27,747 bases of DNA, taken from positions 1 through 27,747 of the forward strand of contig JBOHCT010000029.1 in NCBI GenBank assembly GCA_050699055.1, given 5' to 3'. Below the pieces are notes generated by a model, which saw only the letters and a list, made by a program, of their open reading frames with translations, was not told where the DNA came from and searched no databases. The translations under genes were made by a program, and so were the position numbers. How positions within the stretch are numbered: the stretch's first letter is position 1; every line of letters starts with the position of its first letter. The DNA comes from JBOHCT01 sp050699055 (lineage in GTDB: Bacteria; Actinomycetota; Actinomycetes; Streptosporangiales; JBOHCT01). Below, piece by piece: positions 14,647 through 22,530 of this stretch.

Positions 14647-14933
14647 GCGGTGCGCCTGTGGCGGCGCTCCATCGCCCGAGCAAGATCGGCCTCCGACTCG
14701 CCTTCGCCGCGAGCGAACTCGGCATCGGAGGCCGCGAGTCGCCGCATCGTGTCAGGGTCGGAAAGGATGGCGACGGACTCTTCGAGGGACTCGAGATCCT
14801 CAGGGGCTACCAGGACGGCGGAGGGCGTGCCGTGCACCGTGACCGTAACCCGTTCGTGCTGAGTGGTGACGCGACCCACGAGCTCGGACAGGTGTGCCTT
14901 GACATCGGCGAGTGAGAGCGTCGTCATAGTCAT
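14643..14933 (-). CDS. Phd/YefM-type antitoxin
   Basis: About 96 residues. MTMTTLSLADVKAHLSELV and VTVTVHGTPSAVLVAPEDLESLEE are the classic N-terminal DNA-binding and dimer domain of Phd/YefM antitoxins; the acidic C-terminal helix should wrap the toxin. ATGs at 14933 and 14927 are both possible; neither has a ribosome-binding site, so a leaderless transcript is plausible. It would normally repress its own operon. Confidence 0.87.
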   Translation of the reverse strand: MTMTTLSLADVKAHLSELVGRVTTQHERVTVTVHGTPSAVLVAPEDLESLEESVAILSDPDTMRRLAASDAEFARGEGESEADLARAMERRHRRTA

Positions 14934-14963
14934 AAGTATGACCAAGAACGACGACCGTGTCCA

Positions 14964-15779
14964 CTAGAGGGGAGCGGACGGGGTGTTCCACGCTTTCCAC
15001 AGCTCGTCGGCGACCCCTGGCGCGGCGGCGAGCAGTCCGCCCTCGGGGGGCAGCAGTGTCTCCGTGCCGTCGCGGGCGAGTATCCGGGCCCCCGCCTCGC
15101 GGGCGATCAACGCGCCCGCGAGCGCGTCCCACGTGCTGTACGCCCCGAGCACGGTGGCCACGGCACGCCCGGCCGCCATGCTCGCGATCGACAGGGCGGA
15201 CGAACCCATGATCCGTACGCTGCACGAGCGCGCGGACAGGATGGCGAGCATATCGTGCATGTTGGGCCACGGACGGTTGCCCGCCCACTCGGTGAGCACC
15301 ATCTCGCCCGCGAGCGAGGTCGCATCCGAGCACCGAATAGGGACGCCGTTGAGCCGTGCGCCACGGCCGCGCGCGGCGCTGAACACCTCGCGGCGGTACG
15401 GATCCGCGACCACCCCGACGACCGCGTCGTGGTCGCTTCGAGCCAGCGCGAGGCTGAACGACGACCATGGCAGCCCATGAACGAAGTTCATCGTGCCGTC
15501 GACCGGATCCACGTACCAGGAAGGCGCGTCGGCGCCGTCGCCCGCCGTACCGAACTCCTCGCCGACGACACGGTGGCTCGGGAACCTCGTGCGGATCTGT
15601 TCGCTCACCTGCCACTCGACGTCTCGGTCGGTCTCGGTCACCAGATCGGTCGGCCCGGACTTCGTGGCGACCTCCCTGGGGCGCCGCGAGCCGATCCGGT
15701 CCATCGCCCACAGGGCCAGTTCCTCCGCGAAGAACAGGTACGGGTCGAGACTCGGATCCGGACCGTCATCGCTCAGCAC
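14964..15779 (-). CDS. inositol monophosphatase family protein
   Basis: A 271-residue Mg-dependent phosphatase. Metal-binding motifs are GEEFG at 73-77, YVDPVDGTMNF at 89-99, and STWDALAG near the C-terminus. Family members hydrolyse myo-inositol-1-phosphate, histidinol phosphate or related sugar phosphates; the exact substrate is not visible. The GTG start at 15779 overlaps the stop of the GDPD gene by 7 bp, and GGTGG lies upstream. This coupling suggests a joint route from glycerophosphodiesters (for example glycerophosphoinositol) to free polyol, which is inference. Confidence 0.9.
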   Translation of the reverse strand: MLSDDGPDPSLDPYLFFAEELALWAMDRIGSRRPREVATKSGPTDLVTETDRDVEWQVSEQIRTRFPSHRVVGEEFGTAGDGADAPSWYVDPVDGTMNFVHGLPWSSFSLALARSDHDAVVGVVADPYRREVFSAARGRGARLNGVPIRCSDATSLAGEMVLTEWAGNRPWPNMHDMLAILSARSCSVRIMGSSALSIASMAAGRAVATVLGAYSTWDALAGALIAREAGARILARDGTETLLPPEGGLLAAAPGVADELWKAWNTPSAPL

Positions 15780-16498
15780 GCGACCCGCCACCCCGCGGTC
15801 TCCCTGTCCTCCAACAGTTCGAGGAGATAGCCGAGACGGTTGGTGATCACAGCGTCCACTCCGAGGTCGAGCAGGCGTGCCATGTTCGTGGGACTGTCGA
15901 CGGTCCAGGTGGATACCTGGTAGCCGCGCTCGTGCATCAGCTCGACCAACCCGCGGTCCACGAGTTGCCAGCGCGGGTTGAAAAGCTCCGCCCTGATGTC
16001 CTCGAGCACACCGTCGGGCGGGGTTGGGTCCTCCCACGTGAGTCCGAGACGCGCCTCCGGCGCGAGGCCGCGCAGCCGGCGCATCGCGTGGACGTCGCCG
16101 CCGACAAAGAGGACTCGGTCGAACGCGTCGTGCTCGCGGACGATCGCCACAGTCGTATCGAGTGCTTCCGCGTCCTTGAGGTCGGCCATGAGCGCCGAAC
16201 GCGACCAGGACAGCACTCCCAGAGCCTCGTCCAGGGTCGGAATCTCGTACCGCACGTCGCAGTAGGCGCGGACCTCGTCCAGCGACAGGCTGCGTACGGC
16301 TCCGTGGTGCCGCCACAGCCGCTTGAGCGTGGGATCGTGGAGGAGGATCACCTGACCGTCGCGCGTGAGTTTGAGGTCCACCTCTACCAGGTCGGCGCCC
16401 TGCTCGAGGGCCGCGAGAAGCGCGGGGATCGTGTTCTCTCGGTGGTCTTGGGGGTCGCCGCGGTGTGCGATTGCGAGCGCCATCTGGCCGGGTGTCAC
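15773..16498 (-). CDS. glycerophosphodiester phosphodiesterase
   Basis: A 241-residue GDPD-family TIM barrel that cleaves glycerophosphodiesters to sn-glycerol-3-phosphate and an alcohol. The catalytic signature is clear: HRG at 12-14, ENT at 21-23, the metal ligands EVD at 39-41, and HDPTL starting at His54. There is no signal peptide, so it is probably cytoplasmic. The start GTG 16498 was chosen; ATG 16483 is possible but would begin close to the catalytic His. The stop overlaps the inositol monophosphatase start. Confidence 0.92.
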   Translation of the reverse strand: MTPGQMALAIAHRGDPQDHRENTIPALLAALEQGADLVEVDLKLTRDGQVILLHDPTLKRLWRHHGAVRSLSLDEVRAYCDVRYEIPTLDEALGVLSWSRSALMADLKDAEALDTTVAIVREHDAFDRVLFVGGDVHAMRRLRGLAPEARLGLTWEDPTPPDGVLEDIRAELFNPRWQLVDRGLVELMHERGYQVSTWTVDSPTNMARLLDLGVDAVITNRLGYLLELLEDRETAGWRVAC

Positions 16499-16692
16499 CT
16501 CTGTTCTCGACTGACGGGTGGCAGGGACGGCGGCGTGCCGTCACCCACGGTGGGCAGGGAGCCTCCCCAGTTCATGCGGGTGTCGGGGAGGCTGGCGGCG
16601 GTGTCGGCCGAGCGGGGGACACGGGTACCGGGCCGGCGGCGTCGCGCCGAGCGCGGCCGCCGGACGAACGCGGTGTTGGCAGACACGATCAT
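16495..16692 (-). CDS. possible small protein overlapping the GDPD start
   Basis: A 65-codon open frame from ATG 16692 ends in a TGA that overlaps the GDPD GTG by 4 bp (GTGA), an arrangement typical of coupled genes in this window. The product is Arg/Pro-rich (starting MIVSANTAFVRRP), has no recognisable domain and lacks a ribosome-binding site. The overlap may be chance. I do not recognise it. Confidence 0.2.
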   Translation of the reverse strand: MIVSANTAFVRRPRSARRRRPGTRVPRSADTAASLPDTRMNWGGSLPTVGDGTPPSLPPVSREQR

Positions 16693-16842
16693 GGGAGAGT
16701 CAGCGCTCGCCCCGGAGAGGCTCGTCGCTGGCGACCGCACCGCATGAACACCACCGACGGATCGAGGACACTGCCGCCGTTCATCCAGAATAGCGGAGGT
16801 CGTGAGGCGCGCCGCGGCCGCCCGGCGGTTCGGGCTGGGAGA
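16499..16842. promoter_or_regulatory. 344-bp divergent region between GDPD and PAP2 genes
   Basis: No well-supported gene lies here. It should hold the promoters of the minus-strand GDPD gene and the plus-strand PAP2 gene. A perfect 9-bp inverted repeat, AGCCTCCCC/GGGGAGGCT (16560-16568 and 16585-16593, 16-nt loop), is the only clear secondary structure. A doubtful small ORF (16495-16692) covers part of it. Confidence 0.4.
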
Positions 16843-17625
16843 ATGACCCCGGTGGAGACGGCACAGGTACGTCAGTCGCTGACCCACATCCTCCGGGATC
16901 ACCGGACGTGGGCATGCCTGCTGCTGCTCGCGGGTTTCTGCGCCGTGACCGCGGACGTCCTCCTGCACGGCCCACTGACCCGCCTCGACTGGAACGCCCA
17001 CACCTGGATCGGCGGACACGTGGAGGGCCCGTGGTGGTGGCTCTTCTATGTCCTCGCCCAGGCCGGCCGCGAGGCCGTCCTCACCGTCCCGCTCGCCGTC
17101 GTCTCTCTCGTCGCGGCGTTCCGCCACCGCTCGCCGCGGCCTCTCGTGCTCGCGTTCGTCGTCTGCGTGTCGCTCGTCATCATCGTGCCCGGGATCAAGA
17201 TCCTTGTCGGTCGTACGGCGCCGGGCAGCGGTGTCGACCTCGTCTTCACCATGGGGAGAGAGTTCCCCTCGGGGCACGCCACGAACGCGATCATGATCTG
17301 TGGGGCGTTCCTCGAGCTGCTCGTCTCGCTGCACCCGCGCGTCGCGTCCGCCCTCACGGTACGTCGTCGCCGGGCGCTCGTGGTCCTCGCGACCGCGGCC
17401 GCCGGTGTCGGCATGATCGGCCTCGACTACCACTGGATCACCGACGCGCTCGCCGGCTGGCTGCTCGGAGCCGCGATGTACATCCCGCTGATCGCGCTCG
17501 ACCCTTTCCGACCCCTGCGGATCTCAGCCGGCATCGAGCCCGGCCGGGGGTCGCGTCCGCAGCCCGCGGCGCCGCGCCCTCCCCCGAACCGCCGAGGGCA
17601 CGCGTACGACGCGACAAGGCGATGA
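16843..17625 (+). CDS. PAP2-family membrane phosphatase
   Basis: A roughly 260-residue integral membrane protein with about six hydrophobic helices (near 22-42, 62-72, 78-92, 100-118, 148-165 and 178-195) and a basic cytoplasmic tail. The family dephosphorylates phosphatidate, prenyl diphosphates or similar lipids. The central PSGH motif (142-145) and the later HxxxD (His197, Asp201, in LDYHWITD) are present. The first signature reads KILVGRTAP (119-127), where the usual Arg-Pro is Ala-Pro, and the Ser-Arg normally before His197 is absent. The ATG at 16843 has GGGAG too close; the in-frame GTG at 16852 is an equal candidate. It is convergent with whiA (13-bp gap). Confidence 0.85.
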   Translation: MTPVETAQVRQSLTHILRDHRTWACLLLLAGFCAVTADVLLHGPLTRLDWNAHTWIGGHVEGPWWWLFYVLAQAGREAVLTVPLAVVSLVAAFRHRSPRPLVLAFVVCVSLVIIVPGIKILVGRTAPGSGVDLVFTMGREFPSGHATNAIMICGAFLELLVSLHPRVASALTVRRRRALVVLATAAAGVGMIGLDYHWITDALAGWLLGAAMYIPLIALDPFRPLRISAGIEPGRGSRPQPAAPRPPPNRRGHAYDATRR

Positions 17626-17638
17626 GAGCGGGCGCCCC

Positions 17639-18616
17639 CTACGGAAGCATGTCGGGGGTGAGGTTCGCCTCGGTGTCGGGCACGCCGACCTCGACCGCGC
17701 GTCGGTCGGCCATGGCGAGCAGGCGACGGATCCGTCCCGCGATGGCGTCCTTGGTGAGCGGCGGATCGGCGAGCAGGCCGAGCTCCTCGAGGCTGGTCTG
17801 GGTGTTCTCCATGCGCAGTCGACCGGCCACGACGAGATGGCCCGGCGCGTCGTCGCCCAGAATCTCGAGCGCCCGCTGTACTCGGGCGCCCGCCGCGACG
17901 GCCGCGCGGGCCGAACGCCTGAGATTGGCGTCATCGAAGTTGGCGAGCCTGTTCGCGGTGGCCCGGACCTCCCGCCGGACCCGACGCTCCTCCCAGGCCA
18001 GCACGCTGTCGTGGGCACCCAGCCTGGTCAGCATCGCGCTGATCGCGTCGCCGTCACGCACGACCACTCGGTCCACTCCCCGGACCTCACGAGGTTTCGC
18101 GGGCACCTGGAGACGCCGGGCGGCACCGACGAGCGCCAGCCCGGCCTCCGGGCCGGGACACGTCACCTCGAGTGACATCGAACGACCCGGTTCGGTGAGT
18201 GACCCGTGCGCGAGGAAAGCTCCCCGCCAGGCCGCCTCGGCATCACACGCCGCGCCCGTGACGACGTGTCGCGGAAGCCCGCGGATCGGGCGACCCCGCC
18301 CGTCGACGAGTCCAGTCTGCCTCGCGAGGAGCTCGCCGCCCCGTACGACTCGCACGAGGTACCGACTTGCCCTGCGCAGCCCGCTGGGCGCCATGACGAC
18401 GATGTCGGAGTGGTGTCCAAACACCTCGTTGATGTCCTTACGCAGACGCCGGGCCGCCGCGCCGGTGTCCAGCTCGGCCTCCACGACGATCCGCCCCCCA
18501 ACGAGGTGCAGTCCCCCCGCGAAACGGAGTACGGTCGACACCTCGGCCTTCCTGCAGCACGGTCGCGTGACCGCGAGACGGGCCAACTCGTCCTTCACCA
18601 GGCTCGTCATCGCCAT
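17639..18616 (-). CDS. whiA: DNA-binding protein WhiA
   Basis: A 325-residue regulator. In Streptomyces it works with WhiB to trigger the switch to sporulation septation, and it is conserved across Gram-positives. An N-terminal LAGLIDADG-like fold (about 1-220, beginning MAMTSLVKDELARL) and a C-terminal helix-turn-helix (SLEELGLLADPPLTKDAIAG onward, then LLAMADRRA) are recognisable. The ATG at 18616 has GGGGGAGGAG 9 nt upstream and overlaps the yvcK stop by 10 bp. It closes the uvrC-rapZ-yvcK-whiA chain. Confidence 0.96.
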   Translation of the reverse strand: MAMTSLVKDELARLAVTRPCCRKAEVSTVLRFAGGLHLVGGRIVVEAELDTGAAARRLRKDINEVFGHHSDIVVMAPSGLRRASRYLVRVVRGGELLARQTGLVDGRGRPIRGLPRHVVTGAACDAEAAWRGAFLAHGSLTEPGRSMSLEVTCPGPEAGLALVGAARRLQVPAKPREVRGVDRVVVRDGDAISAMLTRLGAHDSVLAWEERRVRREVRATANRLANFDDANLRRSARAAVAAGARVQRALEILGDDAPGHLVVAGRLRMENTQTSLEELGLLADPPLTKDAIAGRIRRLLAMADRRAVEVGVPDTEANLTPDMLP

Positions 18617-19581
18617 GTACGTGCGCTCCTCCCCCTGTCGCCATCGCGGAAGATCTCGGCGCACGCGGCCGCAAGGTGCTCTGGGTCGTGACGTGGCGAC
18701 CCGTCCTTGGCCGCGACGTCCGCCAGGCGCAGCCGCCCGCCGAAGCTTTCCGCTGCCTTCTCCAGGCTGGCACGTTCTCGTACGACATGGGCGTCTGCCA
18801 GCACGACGTCGAGGACGAACTCGGGCGCGTGCGCCGACAGCACCTCGAGGTGCCTGTGCGGCGAGAAGCCGTCGGTCTCACCCGCCTGCGGGGCCAGATT
18901 CAGCGCGACGAGCCTGCGCGCCCGGGTCTCGATGAGGGCCCGTGCCAGCTCGGGCACCTTGAGGTGCGGCAGGACGCTGGTGAACCACGAGCCCGGCCCG
19001 AGCACGATCCAGTCCGCGTCACGAACCGCCGCGACCGCCTCTGGGCACGCCGGTGGGTCCTCGGGAACGAGTGAGACACCCCGGACCCGACCCGCTGTCG
19101 TCGCACACGCCACCTGTCCCCGTACGGTCGTGATGTCGTGCGGCCGCGCCGGATCGGCCCCCTCCACCTCCGCGGCGATCTGCAAGGGCACCGCCGCCAT
19201 CGGCAGCACTCTCCCCTGCGCCCCGAGCAGCCGGCCCAGCCAGTCGAGCCCCGCCACGGTGTCGCCGAGCAGTTCCCAGAGCGCGACGATCAGAAGGTTA
19301 CCGACGGCGTGGCCGTGCATCTCCCCGCCGCTGTGGAAACGGTGCTGGGCGACCTTGCTCCACGTCTGGCCCCACTCGTCGTCGCCGCACAAGGCGGCGA
19401 GCGCCATCCGCAAATCGCCGGGCGGGAGCACACCGAACTCAGTGCGCAGGCGTCCACTCGACCCACCGTCGTCGGCGACGGTGACGATGGCCGTGAGCTT
19501 GTCCGTGACCCGGCGCAGCGCCGACAGCGACGCGAACAGTCCATGCCCGCCTCCGAAGGCCACCACCTTCGGTGCCATCAT
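18607..19581 (-). CDS. yvcK: YvcK/CofD-like protein (gluconeogenesis factor family)
   Basis: A 324-residue cytoplasmic protein that binds UDP-sugars and is needed for growth on gluconeogenic carbon and for normal cell-wall synthesis in other Gram-positives. The nucleotide-binding start VVAFGGGHGLFASLSAL, TVADDGGSSGRLR and LPPGDLRMALAAL motifs are typical. ATGs at 19581 and 19578 are adjacent; the first gives an ATGA overlap with the rapZ stop. The C-terminus overlaps whiA. Long N-terminal in-frame extensions run over rapZ and are not coding. Confidence 0.94.
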   Translation of the reverse strand: MMAPKVVAFGGGHGLFASLSALRRVTDKLTAIVTVADDGGSSGRLRTEFGVLPPGDLRMALAALCGDDEWGQTWSKVAQHRFHSGGEMHGHAVGNLLIVALWELLGDTVAGLDWLGRLLGAQGRVLPMAAVPLQIAAEVEGADPARPHDITTVRGQVACATTAGRVRGVSLVPEDPPACPEAVAAVRDADWIVLGPGSWFTSVLPHLKVPELARALIETRARRLVALNLAPQAGETDGFSPHRHLEVLSAHAPEFVLDVVLADAHVVRERASLEKAAESFGGRLRLADVAAKDGSPRHDPEHLAAACAEIFRDGDRGRSARTWR

Positions 19582-20456
19582 TCGCGCCCCAGGTCGCGGT
19601 GGACTACCTGGACTTCGGCCCCCTCCGCCGCCAGCCTGGCGGCCAGCTGTTCGGCGATGGTGACGCTGCGGTGCTTTCCGCCCGTACATCCCACGCCGAG
19701 CGTCGCGAAGTGCTTGCCCTCACGCCGGTAGCCACGGACGAGCGTATGCAACACCTCGCCGTAAGCGTCGAGGAACTCCTTGGCACCTGGCTGCCCCAGG
19801 ACGTACGACCGTACGGGCTCGTCACGTCCGGTGTAGGGCTGCAGCTCCGGTACCCAGTGCGGGTTGGGCAGGAAGCGGCAGTCGACCACGAGGTCGGCGT
19901 CGACCGGCACGCCGTACTTGTAGCCGAACGACACAACGGTCACCCGCAGACCCGCCTCGTCCGAGTCGCTGAACGCGGCGACGATCTTGGCTCGCAGCTC
20001 GTGCACGTTCAGCTGCGAGGTATCGATGACGAGGTCGGCGTCCCCGCGCACACCGCGGAGCACCGCGCGTTCCTGGTCTATGCCATCGACGAGGCGTCCG
20101 TCACCTTGTAGCGGGTGCGGACGACGCACGCTTTCGAACCGACGCACCAGCGTGTCGTCGCCGGCCTCGAGGAAGACGACCCGCGGACGGATACCACGGC
20201 CCGCCAGGTCATCGAGGGAGGTCTGCAAGTCGGTGGTGAACGCGCGGCTGCGCACATCCACCACCGCGGCGACGCGTGGCACCGCTCCCTGCATGCGTCC
20301 GGCCAGGTCGACGAACGGGGCGAGCAGCTCGGGCGGAAGGTTGTCGACGACGAACCAGTCCAGGTCCTCGAGCGCCTTGGCGGCGGTGCTGCGGCCGGCG
20401 CCGGACAGACCTGTGATGATCGCCATTGCCGGCACACGCGCGGTCGCGGTGTTCAC
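19578..20456 (-). CDS. rapZ: RNase adapter RapZ (nucleotide-binding YvcJ family)
   Basis: A 292-residue P-loop protein. The Walker A motif is GLSGAGRST (16-24), with Arg in place of Lys as in other actinobacterial members, followed by DLDWFVVDNLPPELL. The C-terminal domain carries FGYKYGVP, CRFLPNPHW, and the signature GCTGGKHRSV. In E. coli RapZ controls GlcN6P synthase mRNA; in Gram-positives the role is less clear. The GTG start overlaps the uvrC stop (GTGA). Confidence 0.95.
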   Translation of the reverse strand: MNTATARVPAMAIITGLSGAGRSTAAKALEDLDWFVVDNLPPELLAPFVDLAGRMQGAVPRVAAVVDVRSRAFTTDLQTSLDDLAGRGIRPRVVFLEAGDDTLVRRFESVRRPHPLQGDGRLVDGIDQERAVLRGVRGDADLVIDTSQLNVHELRAKIVAAFSDSDEAGLRVTVVSFGYKYGVPVDADLVVDCRFLPNPHWVPELQPYTGRDEPVRSYVLGQPGAKEFLDAYGEVLHTLVRGYRREGKHFATLGVGCTGGKHRSVTIAEQLAARLAAEGAEVQVVHRDLGRE

Positions 20457-22405
20457 GAGGCCTTTCCCTCACCGTGCAGGGCGTGCGCCACCGCCTCGGC
20501 CGTACGTGGCCCAATCCCCGGCACCTCGCTGATCTCACCGACGCTGGCGTCCCTAAGCCGGCGCAGAGAGCCGAAGTGGCGCAGCAGCGTCGTCCTTCGC
20601 GTCCGTCCGAGCCCAGGCACGTCGTCGAGCGCGCTCGCGGTCATGGACTTCGACCGCTTCTTGCGGTGGTAGGCGATGGCGAACCGGTGCGCCTCGTCCC
20701 TGACGCGCTGGAGGAGGTACAACCCGTCGCTCGTACGCGGCAGGATGACCGGCTCCTCGTCACCCGGCAGCCACACCTCCTCCAGGCGCTTGGCGAGACC
20801 GCAGACGGCGACGTTGTCGATCCCCAGCTCGTCGAGAGCCCGCTTGGCGGCGGTCACCTGAGGCGTGCCTCCGTCGATCACGACGAGGTTCGGCGGGTAG
20901 GCGAACTTCCGCGGCTTTCCGGTCTCCGGGTCGATGGGCTGAGCCGCGGCGCGATCCTCGTCGTCAACCGTGCCCGCGGCGACGTCGAGTTCGCCGATCG
21001 CCTGACGTTCCTCGAGGTAGCGGCGGAAACGCCTGGTGATCACCTCGTGGACCGAGCGGACATCGTCCTGCCCCTGGACGGCTCTGATCGAGAAGCGTCG
21101 GTACTCGCTCTTCCGTGCGAGACCGTCCTCGAAGACGACCATGGAGGCCACGACGTTCGATCCCTGCAGGTTGGACACGTCGTAGCACTCGATACGCAGC
21201 GGTGCTTCCTCGAGCCCGAGTGATTCCTGCACCTCCTGTATCGCCCGGCTGCGCGTGGTGAGGTCGCTCGCCCGCCTCATCTTGTGGCGGGCCAGGGCTT
21301 CCTTCGCGTTGCGCCCGACGGTCTCCAGGAGCGCCCGCTTGTCGCCGCGCCGCGGTACACGCAGCTCGACCCGGCTTCCTCTGCGCTCGGACAGCCACTC
21401 GGTGACGGTCTCGGCGTCGGGCGGCAGGGCGGGGACCAACACCTCGCGCGGCACGTCGTGTGTGCCGCCCGCCCCGCCGTAGGTCTGGGACAGGAACTGC
21501 TCGACCAGACCGCCCGTCGTGACGTCCTCGACCTTGTCGACGACCCAGCCGCGTTGTCCCCGCACTCTCCCGTCGCGTACGTAGAAGACCTGCACGGCGG
21601 CCTCCAGCTGGTCCTCGGCGAATGCGACGACATCGGCGTGGGTGCCGGGGCCGAGAACGACCGCCTGCTTCTCCAAGGCGCGCCGCAGCGCCTTGATGTC
21701 ATCGCGCAGCCGCGCGGCCCGCTCGTACTCCTGAGCGGACGCGGCCGACCGCATCTCCTTCTCGAGATCGCGGATGAACCGGCTGGTCTGCCCCTCCATG
21801 AAGGCACAGAAGTCCTCGACGATGCCGCGATGCTCTTCCGCGGTCACCCGACCCACGCACGGCGCGGAACACTTGCCGATGTAGCCGAGCAGGCAGGGAC
21901 GGCCCATCTGCCGAGAACGGCGGAACACCCCCGCCGAGCACGTCCGCGCGGGGAAGACTCGCAGCAGCAGGTCGAGGGTCTCCCGGATGGCCCACGCGTG
22001 GCTGTACGGGCCGAAGTAACGGACGCCCTTGCGTCGGGGGCCCCGCATGACCATGAGGCGCGGATACTCCTCGTTCAGGGTGACCGCGAGGCTCGGGTAA
22101 CTCTTGTCGTCGCGGTAACGGACGTTGAAGCGCGGGCTGTACTCCTTGATCCAGCTGTACTCGAGCTGCAGCGCCTCGACCTCGGTGGCGACGACGGTCC
22201 AGTCGATGCCCGAGGCCGTCCGCAGCATTGTCTGGGTACGCGGATGCAGCGACGCGACGTCGTGGAAGTACGAGGACAGACGCGCGCGGAGGCTCTTGGC
22301 CTTGCCCACGTAGACGACCCGCCGGTGGTCGTCGCGGAAGCGGTAGACGCCCGGCTGGTCGGGGATCGACCCGGGAGCGGGCCGGTAGGTCACCGGATCT
22401 GCCAC
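20453..22405 (-). CDS. uvrC: excinuclease ABC subunit UvrC
   Basis: The 650-residue dual-incision nuclease of nucleotide excision repair. The GIY-YIG domain covers about 14-92 (GVYRFRDDH, VVYVGKAKSLRARL) and is followed by a UVR motif around residue 210. The RNase H-like nuclease domain contains ECYDVSNLQG and VVIDGGTPQV. Tandem helix-hairpin-helix motifs (VPGLGRTRR, VPGIGPRTAEAV) end the protein. The GTG at 22405 was chosen; the frame extends to 22477 without a better site. TAGGGT (22418-22413) stands 7 nt before the start, which would suit a leaderless transcript. Confidence 0.96.
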   Translation of the reverse strand: MADPVTYRPAPGSIPDQPGVYRFRDDHRRVVYVGKAKSLRARLSSYFHDVASLHPRTQTMLRTASGIDWTVVATEVEALQLEYSWIKEYSPRFNVRYRDDKSYPSLAVTLNEEYPRLMVMRGPRRKGVRYFGPYSHAWAIRETLDLLLRVFPARTCSAGVFRRSRQMGRPCLLGYIGKCSAPCVGRVTAEEHRGIVEDFCAFMEGQTSRFIRDLEKEMRSAASAQEYERAARLRDDIKALRRALEKQAVVLGPGTHADVVAFAEDQLEAAVQVFYVRDGRVRGQRGWVVDKVEDVTTGGLVEQFLSQTYGGAGGTHDVPREVLVPALPPDAETVTEWLSERRGSRVELRVPRRGDKRALLETVGRNAKEALARHKMRRASDLTTRSRAIQEVQESLGLEEAPLRIECYDVSNLQGSNVVASMVVFEDGLARKSEYRRFSIRAVQGQDDVRSVHEVITRRFRRYLEERQAIGELDVAAGTVDDEDRAAAQPIDPETGKPRKFAYPPNLVVIDGGTPQVTAAKRALDELGIDNVAVCGLAKRLEEVWLPGDEEPVILPRTSDGLYLLQRVRDEAHRFAIAYHRKKRSKSMTASALDDVPGLGRTRRTTLLRHFGSLRRLRDASVGEISEVPGIGPRTAEAVAHALHGEGKAS

Positions 22406-22464
22406 AGCCCACACCCTAGTGGGCCACTCACCGCCTCGCGGCGTGCGCGATTCCGTCGCCGGAT

Positions 22465-22493
22465 GAGGCGGCGCCACTCATCACCGCCGCCTC
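22465..22493 (-). terminator. hairpin downstream of the Rieske gene
   Basis: A perfect 9-bp GC-rich inverted repeat, GAGGCGGCG (22465-22473) and CGCCGCCTC (22485-22493), with an 11-nt loop. It begins 38 bp after the Rieske stop and before the uvrC start. No U-tract follows. Confidence 0.5.
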
Positions 22494-22530
22494 CGGCTAC
22501 TCCCCTGTCGCGTCGCGGCTCCTCCTGCGA

